Assembly (NCBI GenBank): GCA_041688215.1
Contig: JBDNIO010000197.1
Coordinates: 1 to 13,800, forward strand
Direction of reading: 5' to 3'
DNA from: JBDNIO01 sp041688215
Lineage (GTDB): Bacteria; Pseudomonadota; Gammaproteobacteria; Nevskiales; Salinisphaeraceae
Length of the DNA: 13,800 nt
Shown: one piece after another, positions 1 to 6,664 of the stretch
Position numbering within the stretch: the first letter of the stretch is position 1
Layout of the letters: every line of letters begins with the position of its first letter
The notes under the pieces: model-generated
Database searches by the model: none
The model's input: the letters and a program-made list of their open reading frames with translations, nothing else
Told to the model about the DNA's origin: nothing
Made by a program: the position numbers and the translations under genes

Positions 1-363
1 GCTTGGGTCGCTGATTTCGCTAGACTCCCGGCCAAGCAGTGTGATTCTGTCGATTCCTTCTTCTGCATTTGAGTTTTTGTAAATTTGCAGCTTCTTGACA
101 TTAGATCGCGCAAGAACCTGGTTTGAGCATATGTAAATCACTCGATAAGGCGTGATTGAGTTGTGTTTTTCAATGAGTTTTGCTATCAGGCCTTTGGCAA
201 CTATTGTTTTCCCGAGACCCACCTCGTCAGCAACCAGTAGCCTGCGTCTATTCTGCTTCGTAAACAGGTCAAACAGGTGGTCGACTGTAGCCTTCTGAAA
301 ATCTTTCAGCGAGGCGAGTGCTTTGCAGAGATGTTCGTCACTGTTTGTGGTCCAGGGTTCCAT
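1..363 (-). CDS. SNF2-like helicase/translocase, N-terminus only (runs off left edge)
   Basis: The first 121 residues of a longer protein are present; the frame stays open to base 1. The recognisable part is ATPase motif I, LLVADEVGLGKTIVAKGLIA at about residues 42-61, the form typical of SNF2/RapA-type superfamily 2 motors (DEVGLGKT). It is preceded by a Q-motif-like stretch (SLKDFQKATVDHLFDLF, about residues 18-34) and followed by the hydrophobic motif Ia strand YRVIYICSNQVLAR. By family knowledge such proteins use ATP to translocate on duplex DNA. The ATG at 361-363 is 4 bp after the stop of the PLD-like gene, so translation is probably coupled; I see no clear Shine-Dalgarno. It is the last visible gene of the minus-strand operon, and more genes may follow beyond the window. 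The exact subfamily cannot be fixed without the DEAH box and helicase C domain. Confidence 0.85.
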   Translation of the reverse strand, partial: MEPWTTNSDEHLCKALASLKDFQKATVDHLFDLFTKQNRRRLLVADEVGLGKTIVAKGLIAKLIEKHNSITPYRVIYICSNQVLARSNVKKLQIYKNSNAEEGIDRITLLGRESSEISDPS

Positions 364-367
364 GGCG

Positions 368-2191
368 TTAGTCCAGGATCAGATTGCGGAACAGGCTGAG
401 CAGTTTGGAAAATTCATCGGGGACGATTCTCGAGCTTTCTAAACGTTCTAAAAGTCGTTCAATATCGTCGAGCTTTTGTGGTTCGCGAGATTTAGCCACG
501 AATAGTTGTTCGAGCAGCGGTTGTTCGAAATCCAACCCGTATGCGCCTGGCCCATCGCCATTAATCTTTGTTTTGGTGGCGCCACTTAGGCGAGCTTTCC
601 CCAGATCGTCCGCCAATAAATAGGACAAGTAGCGAATAAACCCATCTTTGTCCCCGACAATTGCCTGGACTATACGATCTAAGCGAGAGTCGGGAATTTC
701 ATCAATTCTGACAAAGGTGAGAAAACTCTCATCGCCACCGGCACCGTCTGGTATTTTCCACTCAAGAAACTGGGTTATATTGCTCACTGCCATGTTCTTG
801 AAAACCAGCTTTCCATTCCGCGCGGTATTTAGGGGCTTGAAGTTCGTATTTGGGCAAAACGGGCGCACTGAGACGCCATTATGTTTGCCTACATGTTGTT
901 CAATTCTGAAATTCAGAGTGAGCGTATAAGTTCCATTGTCGATCTCTGGATCGACGCGGCCATAAACATTCAATGCACATATCTGATGGCGCAGTTGGCG
1001 CAGTCGGCGCAGTCGGCGCTGCTGCTGGTCACCTTCCTCTGGCGATGCGGATGCCTGCCAGGGCTCAAATAGACGGAATTTTCCATCCTGAAAACTAGCG
1101 AGCACATCCTGAACGCGTAACGCGGAAGCGTCGAAAACCAACTGCAAGCCTAATTCAACGTTCCGTTGGTGCGCGGCCTCGGTTGCGTTGGCCGAGGTAA
1201 CCAGTACTGTCGTTGTGTGCGCCTCATCAAGTACGTAAAGCTTGGCATGTAGGTTCTGTTGGCGGGGCGGGTTCCTATCATCACTTACGCCCTCATTGTG
1301 TTCCCCCTCGATTATCCCTTGTGTCAGAGTTGAACAAAAAAGGTCATCCAACAGTCCCGGTTTTTTCGACGCCACGGCTTGCAGTTGGTCGCCCCGGCCG
1401 AGCAGGTAAAAACCATTCCCACTTAGAGTATTTGACAACGCCTCGATTGTTTTCTCATGAATAAACGGGGAGATACACAATAATTCCTGGCCATTTTTTC
1501 CTTCTAGTGGGTACGTTGGCTTCGTATCTTCATCACGCCAATCCAGAGTGATATTTACTACCCCCTCGGGTTTGGTCCATTTTAATCGCGAAATCTCGTT
1601 AGCCCATTCTGGAATCTGCGTTGTCTTAGTGTTGTTTTGTTTGGTTTGGATCTTTTTTAAGTACTCCAAAAAGCCCACAAGCGGCTCGTTTACGTTTTTC
1701 CATGTGGTTTGGGCGCGATCAGTTAGTTCAGCATCAAGCGCCACCGACACATCCCAATCTCGGGAATTGGTTAGGTTGCGACTCATGACGAGCAAGCGAT
1801 ATTTAACAGGCTGGTTTGTTACCGTCGCGTTGTAGCGCAATAACCAGAATTTTGGATGAAAGGACCGGTAAGCATCTTTCAATACGACCGGACATAGCGC
1901 TGGTTCTAAAAATGCCAACAGTCTGTTGTGATTGTCCGGCACATGAATTTGTCCTTGCTGATGAAAAATTACTAATCGTTTGGCACAGGACTCAATAGCT
2001 TCCAAAAGCTCGAAACGTTCTGGGTTGAAATCGCCTTCCAGCGTATGGCCGTAGCGTAGTGCCAGTGGTATAGCTAGCAAGGCATGCAAATCAAGGCTAT
2101 AGGTGGTAGCGACCGCTTGATCAAATTTGTAACCCTCGGGTGCAGATAAAAGACAACCATAATCCAGGCGGTTGTATGCGGGGTTAAGCAT
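368..2191 (-). CDS. Phospholipase D-superfamily (HKD) protein, probable nuclease
   Basis: A 607-aa protein with two PLD-type halves. The second half has a complete HKD signature, H315-x-K317-x4-D322 (LHAKLYVLD), followed by the conserved polar strand end VTSANATEAA (N335). The first half has H112 and K114 (FHPKFWLLR) and a good SRNLTNSRDWD segment (N139), but the expected Asp is Arg119, so this half-site is degenerate. PLD-superfamily proteins in defence loci usually act as DNA nucleases; here that role is inferred. No signal peptide or membrane segment is apparent, so it should be cytoplasmic. Residues about 388-404 are an Arg/Leu/Gln-rich stretch encoded by a 9-bp tandem repeat. The ATG overlaps the end of the DUF6361-like gene by 8 bp. 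A good ribosome site (GGAGG, complement of 2202-2206) lies 10 bp upstream, which fixes this start. A helicase gene follows after 4 bp. Confidence 0.85.
   Translation of the reverse strand: MLNPAYNRLDYGCLLSAPEGYKFDQAVATTYSLDLHALLAIPLALRYGHTLEGDFNPERFELLEAIESCAKRLVIFHQQGQIHVPDNHNRLLAFLEPALCPVVLKDAYRSFHPKFWLLRYNATVTNQPVKYRLLVMSRNLTNSRDWDVSVALDAELTDRAQTTWKNVNEPLVGFLEYLKKIQTKQNNTKTTQIPEWANEISRLKWTKPEGVVNITLDWRDEDTKPTYPLEGKNGQELLCISPFIHEKTIEALSNTLSGNGFYLLGRGDQLQAVASKKPGLLDDLFCSTLTQGIIEGEHNEGVSDDRNPPRQQNLHAKLYVLDEAHTTTVLVTSANATEAAHQRNVELGLQLVFDASALRVQDVLASFQDGKFRLFEPWQASASPEEGDQQQRRLRRLRQLRHQICALNVYGRVDPEIDNGTYTLTLNFRIEQHVGKHNGVSVRPFCPNTNFKPLNTARNGKLVFKNMAVSNITQFLEWKIPDGAGGDESFLTFVRIDEIPDSRLDRIVQAIVGDKDGFIRYLSYLLADDLGKARLSGATKTKINGDGPGAYGLDFEQPLLEQLFVAKSREPQKLDDIERLLERLESSRIVPDEFSKLLSLFRNLILD
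989..1024 (-). repeat. 9-bp in-frame tandem repeat inside the PLD-like gene
   Basis: Four consecutive 9-bp units (GCGCAGTTG, GCGCAGTCG, GCGCAGTCG, GCGCTGCTG on the plus strand) lie here. Two are identical, one differs at one base and the last is diverged. On the coding strand each unit gives x-L-R or a relative, producing QQRRLRRLRQLR in the protein. Because the unit is three codons long, gain or loss of copies would change protein length without shifting the frame. The stretch is basic and may form a helical linker between the second HKD domain and the C-terminal part; that last point is inference. Confidence 0.8.
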
Positions 2192-3488
2192 CAGGCCTGG
2201 GCCTCCACCCGGGGGTCAGCGCATCATGGATGTCGCTCACAATTTGTATTGCTTGCGGTAAGCGATAGTTTAGGGATTCTAGCCCTACCTGTTTCGTGGG
2301 CCTCTCGCGTTCTGAGGATGAACTCAGACGAGCGAGCGCACCTTTGTTACTGACCTCTTGTCGCCTGACTAAATCTTTCGCCTTCTCACGCATCCCATTC
2401 GGGTCCTCGCACACATGAAGCCACCCCTCTATGAATTTTGAGGTTTCTAGTTTTACTTTACGGCCTTGTTGAGATGCCACCTTACTTAGTTCGACCCATG
2501 TTATTGATGGAACCTCTTCTGTAATTAATTTCGACCAATCATTGAAATGTTCTTTGTACAGGTTTATCCGATCTTGATTAGCTTGGCTGTCGCCTTGCAG
2601 CAAGACGTTATAGAGGATATGTGCGCCGCGCATGGCACGGGAAAAATGGTAGCCAATGCGCGCGTTTTCGCGGATGTTCTCTGGAAGCTTGTCTTTAAAA
2701 TCTATATAGCTACTCTCATAACTATCGCGCTTGGCAGGCCTCGGTAAAAATTTCTTGCCTTCCTCCGTAAGCAGCCAAGCAAGCAAAGTATCGTTTTTCA
2801 GATTGCTGATGATTCGGGGACGCAACAACTCAGCCTCGTCACGGGTAAGTTCGATGGATAATTCATCTAGAACTATCGGCTTTAAATATGGCAACTTATC
2901 GCTAACAGTCGAGAGACGATTATCGGCGTTGTCTTCCTCCCCATAGTTGTAGTCCGCCGACTGAGCGCCACTTTGTCGTAATGTATCGCCTAATGTTCTT
3001 AGCGGTAAATCTGGTATCAGACCCAGCACGCGAAGGCCATGCCAATAGGTGGACGATGGCAGGCGTTGTACTCCTTGGTTCAACTTTTCACCAAAGCTAC
3101 TGCCGATAATGCCCTTGCCTTCTTTGTCAGGCCGATGTTTGGCAACTAATGTCGCTCGGATTAGCCGTTCTTTTTTTTCCAGAAATTCACTTAGTGATTG
3201 CTTTTCTCGGGAGTTGTGGTTGAGCTGGCGATATTCGTTGACCAAGCGTGGGACTAACAAGAAATACTTTGCTCGGGTCTGAATCGTCGATATTCCTGGG
3301 AACAAGGAATCGGCAATTGCATCACGGATAGTGCCTATGCCGAGTTCATCGACCGTGCCCGGCGTGGCCAGTATGTCCAGCACGGTGTTTACCCGGTCAC
3401 GGTCGTCGGCCGAGAAGTCTATCCAGCCGAATACCGTACTAAGCTGTACCGATGAATTAGCCGATGTAGGTGTGTCTATCGAACTCAT
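2184..3488 (-). CDS. DUF6361-like protein of unknown function
   Basis: A 434-aa protein when started at the ATG at 3486-3488. That ATG overlaps the stop of the preceding helicase-nuclease gene by one base (TAATG), and it gives a better start than the in-frame ATG 13 codons upstream (3527), which would overlap the neighbour by 40 bp. The N-terminal region resembles my recollection of DUF6361 family proteins: FGWIDFSADDR (residues 20-30), DELGIGTIRDAIADSLFPG (47-65) and STIQTRAKYFLLVP (67-80). No catalytic motif, Walker box, membrane segment or signal peptide is evident. The rest is a charged, mainly helical-looking chain ending in a Ser/Arg-rich part and a short tail. Its fixed place between the AddAB-like pair and the PLD and SNF2 proteins suggests a structural or adaptor subunit of that complex, which is inference. 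The family call is from memory of sequence style, not a search. Confidence 0.8.
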   Translation of the reverse strand: MSSIDTPTSANSSVQLSTVFGWIDFSADDRDRVNTVLDILATPGTVDELGIGTIRDAIADSLFPGISTIQTRAKYFLLVPRLVNEYRQLNHNSREKQSLSEFLEKKERLIRATLVAKHRPDKEGKGIIGSSFGEKLNQGVQRLPSSTYWHGLRVLGLIPDLPLRTLGDTLRQSGAQSADYNYGEEDNADNRLSTVSDKLPYLKPIVLDELSIELTRDEAELLRPRIISNLKNDTLLAWLLTEEGKKFLPRPAKRDSYESSYIDFKDKLPENIRENARIGYHFSRAMRGAHILYNVLLQGDSQANQDRINLYKEHFNDWSKLITEEVPSITWVELSKVASQQGRKVKLETSKFIEGWLHVCEDPNGMREKAKDLVRRQEVSNKGALARLSSSSERERPTKQVGLESLNYRLPQAIQIVSDIHDALTPGWRPRPDA

Positions 3489-6400
3489 TATGCTTGCTCG
3501 ACGCCATGGGTCATAACAAGCAAACATCCCGACACCACGGCATTAATCGCTGTATGGCGTATTGTTTTAACACCTAGCACGTCGGCGTAATCCGAGAGCT
3601 GTGTAGCGTGTCTCGCAACAATAGTGTTCAAATTTTGCTCGCGGTCAGTCTTGTGGTCGATTAACAATAATCCCGAAGGGGTTGTGGCAAGGAGATCAAT
3701 TACGCCGTTGACGACGACGCCATGACTATCCAGGCCAATGATTGGTACTTCGTTATCAATTTCCGATACGATAAAGTCTTCGCTCAGCATTTCATTGAAG
3801 TTTCGCTTTGCTTTGGTGACGCGTGAGCAGATGCTATCCCCGTGTTCTGGCCAGAGGTCATGCGCCAGTGCCTGCAAATACATGGCGCCGGCATCAGTAT
3901 CGTCATCAACCTCGAAGTAACGATGTACGAAATCCCCAATATCAAGTGGGTCCGGACCTGGCTCAAGCTCTAATGGGTCGGCATAACGAACCGTTTTGAA
4001 GGGTGGCGGTTTGCCATCAACTGATGGGTGAAGCTCTTTCGAGGGAGCACGCGAGTCCGCAATCAAAGCGCCTGAATACTTCTGTTTTAGCAATGACCGG
4101 CGACCGAAATTCGGAAGCAGGTTGGCCTTAGCCGCCGTTGTATCGCAATCATCTGGTTCAGCATATTCAATGATGGCTTTGAAGTACGCGTCGCCACAAA
4201 TTGTGATCGAGTCTTCGTTTAATTGAATTTCTGCCCGATCTTGCAGCAACGACGCGCGCGTTGGTGAGTTCCCGTCAAGCGCGTCCAGTGGCCATTCCAG
4301 CAATAGCTGGTCGCGTGGGCGGCTGATAGCGACATATATTTCGCGTAGGACCTGTTCTTCAAACTCGCTCGTAAGCTGATCGGTGAAGCGCGTGTTTGTG
4401 TCCGCACTATCGAACTGGGGCGAGAATTCCAGGCTTGCGGACTGGATTAGGTTGTCGAGATCGGAGAAATCAGCGTAGCCCAGTTTCTGCTCCGGCAAAT
4501 ACGGGGTTTTCTTTTGTGCCATACCGCAGACGGCGACCAGGGGCCATTCCCGACCTTTTGCCGCATGCCAGGTGACCAGTTCTACGGCGTCTTCGTCGAT
4601 TACGCTGGCACTCGGCATATCACTATCACGTTCGGCTTTTTGCTTTACCCAGGCCAGAAACTGGGGCAGGCCATAGCCGTGTATACCTGCGGCCATTAAT
4701 GATTCCGGCTGGGCGTCTACATATTCCTGGGCAAGGCCTTCGAGTTTGAGCAGGTTGGCGCGTGCCTGGCGGGAGTCAGGCCAGAGCATGACTGCGTCGT
4801 AAATGCCCAAGGCGCGGAGCACGTCAGGCACCAGATGATCTATCGGCGTAGTCGCTGCGGCTGCTGTTAGTGGCATGACGTCCGCAAAAGCTGCGTCAGT
4901 GAGAACTTCACCAGCGACCAATGTGCGTAACGCATCTTCCAGCGTATGGGACCCGAGCGCAGTTACCGCGAGGTAGAGGCGGGCATGCTTATCATTCGGA
5001 TTGTGTGCGAGGGCGAGCGCCTGTAATGCAATTTGGATTTCGGTTGATTGCAGCCAGCCGTCTTGTTTAAGTCGTACCCGAATACCCTTGTCGCGCAGCG
5101 CCTGGGCGTACTGTTTTAACATGCTATGCGTTGGGCACAGCACAGCGCAGTCGCCGCCTTTGAGTCGGCGTTCTTGTTTGGTGTGCCGGTCGGTAATCAG
5201 GTACTTGGGATCGTCGAGTTTCTTTTGTATCGCTGCAACGACCCGCGCGGCGCGCCAGGGATGGGTCTTGGTGCCTTTTTCGCCTTTGCAGACCAGAACG
5301 TGCAACGCGGGAAGTTTTGACGCTGGGGCTTGGGGCGCGAGCGCCGTGTAGTCGGGAAACAGCGACTTGCTGGTGGCGTTTATGATCGCCAGCAAATCCG
5401 GCTGCGAACGCCAGTTGTGCTCCAGAGGCGTAGCAGCATCAGGGAAGTTCTGCACCAAAGCCTGAAACAGGCGGGTGTCGGCGCCCTGAAAGCCCATGAT
5501 TGATTGCTTGACGTCGCCGACGATTGTGGTCGGCAAACCCAGCCGAGTCAGGCGCCACAGCAAGCCAAACTGTATGGGATTGGTGTCTTGAAATTCGTCT
5601 ACCACCATACAATCAACGCGATCTCGCAGTTGCGTCGCTATATTGGGATCGCACACAGCGGTAAATGCACCTGCGACCATGTCGGTGTAATCGAGCAAGC
5701 CCGATTCTTTTTTAGAATCTGCGAAACGCTGCATTGCATCCGTACCGCCACGCAACAGCATTTCGATATGTTCTTGCGCCGAAGCGAGCGGGCCAGGGTG
5801 GTAAGCGAGCCGGGCGGCGGTCTCGATTACGGCTTCGGCAAGAGCATCATAACCATCGGGTGTTTTGCATTGCTTATTGGAAACCCTTAGCGCACCCAAC
5901 TTTTTCCAAAGCGCCCAGTCGTTTTCGAGGCTGTTGAATTGCAATGCTGCCTTTAGGGCATCGAAGTTCGCGGAGAAATCGTTTCTTGCCGATTGGCTAG
6001 TGCCATGTGATTTGGTGAGCGCCTCAGGAAAGGCGTTGAGTAGTGATTGCGCTCTGGTGCGTAACTGCGCGGCGAGTTCTTCATTGGACTGTACGTGTGG
6101 CTTGCCGTAGCGGCTAGCTATCCATGCGCTGGCGTCATGTATGTGCTCATCTATAGCGCGTGTATTACCAGTCGAGCGGAGCAGGCTGATTATTTTTAAT
6201 AAACTGCTGCGGAAAACATCCTCTGCGCTTTGCTTTGTGTTGTGATTGTAGGTGTACCCGTAACGTGCCAGGTCTTTCGTTATTTTATCGAATTGGTTGG
6301 AGGCGCCCAGGGCTTTGCGCATAAGTTGCTGCTGTTCGTCCTCGGTTAGTAGTCGAGGACTCAGGGCCGACCCCAGGTCAAACGCCGATTCTCGTAAAAT

Positions 6401-6664
6401 CCGCAGTCCAAAACCGTGAATGGTGGATACATAGGCTTCATCAAGCCGCGCTGCGTCATCAATGCGTCCGGCCTGCAACAATGCGCCGCGTATGCGTTGG
6501 CGTAATTCAGCCGCGGCCGCCTCGGTAAAAGTAACCGCAACAATACTCTCGGCTGATACCCCGGAGTTATCGTCAATCACCCATTCTTTTAGCTGCTCTT
6601 TAAGGCGGAAGGTTTTGCCCGAGCCCGCACTCGCCGGGATAAGTTGTAGTGCATGGAGCGTCAT
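3488..6664 (-). CDS. AddA/RecB-like UvrD helicase with C-terminal PD-(D/E)XK nuclease
   Basis: A 1058-aa superfamily 1A helicase fused to a nuclease, a little shorter than typical AddA. Helicase motifs in order: Walker A ASAGSGKT (11-18), VAVTFTEAAAAELR (42-55), STIHGFG (80-86), Walker B VVDEFQD (354-360), VGDVKQSIMGFQGAD (382-396), HNWRS (416-420), TWHAAKGREW (698-707) and YVAISRPRDQ (777-786). All look intact, so it should be an ATP-driven 3'-5' DNA translocase. The C-terminus carries a RecB-type nuclease: H914 (GDFVHRYFE), D990 (NGVIDLL), D1003-x-K1005 (LLIDHKTD) and Q1022/Y1026, so the active site appears complete. The ATG overlaps the upstream nuclease stop by 4 bp (ATGA), with GAGG 7 bp before it. 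By analogy with AddAB and RecBCD it probably forms a heterodimer with the 6661-9360 product and degrades or resects DNA ends. The neighbours argue for an island function rather than chromosomal repair. Confidence 0.93.
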   Translation of the reverse strand: MTLHALQLIPASAGSGKTFRLKEQLKEWVIDDNSGVSAESIVAVTFTEAAAAELRQRIRGALLQAGRIDDAARLDEAYVSTIHGFGLRILRESAFDLGSALSPRLLTEDEQQQLMRKALGASNQFDKITKDLARYGYTYNHNTKQSAEDVFRSSLLKIISLLRSTGNTRAIDEHIHDASAWIASRYGKPHVQSNEELAAQLRTRAQSLLNAFPEALTKSHGTSQSARNDFSANFDALKAALQFNSLENDWALWKKLGALRVSNKQCKTPDGYDALAEAVIETAARLAYHPGPLASAQEHIEMLLRGGTDAMQRFADSKKESGLLDYTDMVAGAFTAVCDPNIATQLRDRVDCMVVDEFQDTNPIQFGLLWRLTRLGLPTTIVGDVKQSIMGFQGADTRLFQALVQNFPDAATPLEHNWRSQPDLLAIINATSKSLFPDYTALAPQAPASKLPALHVLVCKGEKGTKTHPWRAARVVAAIQKKLDDPKYLITDRHTKQERRLKGGDCAVLCPTHSMLKQYAQALRDKGIRVRLKQDGWLQSTEIQIALQALALAHNPNDKHARLYLAVTALGSHTLEDALRTLVAGEVLTDAAFADVMPLTAAAATTPIDHLVPDVLRALGIYDAVMLWPDSRQARANLLKLEGLAQEYVDAQPESLMAAGIHGYGLPQFLAWVKQKAERDSDMPSASVIDEDAVELVTWHAAKGREWPLVAVCGMAQKKTPYLPEQKLGYADFSDLDNLIQSASLEFSPQFDSADTNTRFTDQLTSEFEEQVLREIYVAISRPRDQLLLEWPLDALDGNSPTRASLLQDRAEIQLNEDSITICGDAYFKAIIEYAEPDDCDTTAAKANLLPNFGRRSLLKQKYSGALIADSRAPSKELHPSVDGKPPPFKTVRYADPLELEPGPDPLDIGDFVHRYFEVDDDTDAGAMYLQALAHDLWPEHGDSICSRVTKAKRNFNEMLSEDFIVSEIDNEVPIIGLDSHGVVVNGVIDLLATTPSGLLLIDHKTDREQNLNTIVARHATQLSDYADVLGVKTIRHTAINAVVSGCLLVMTHGVEQA

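Noticed and set aside
1..2191. DISARM locus (helicase plus PLD protein)
   Set aside because: PLD and helicase genes are shared features, but no DUF1998 (DrmB) gene or methyltransferase is visible and the AddAB-like pair is not part of DISARM.
3488..3527. Longer start for the DUF6361-like gene (ATG at 3527, adding 13 residues)
   Set aside because: It would overlap the helicase-nuclease gene by 40 bp and adds an unrelated-looking N-terminus. The ATG at 3486-3488 forms a TAATG junction with the preceding stop.
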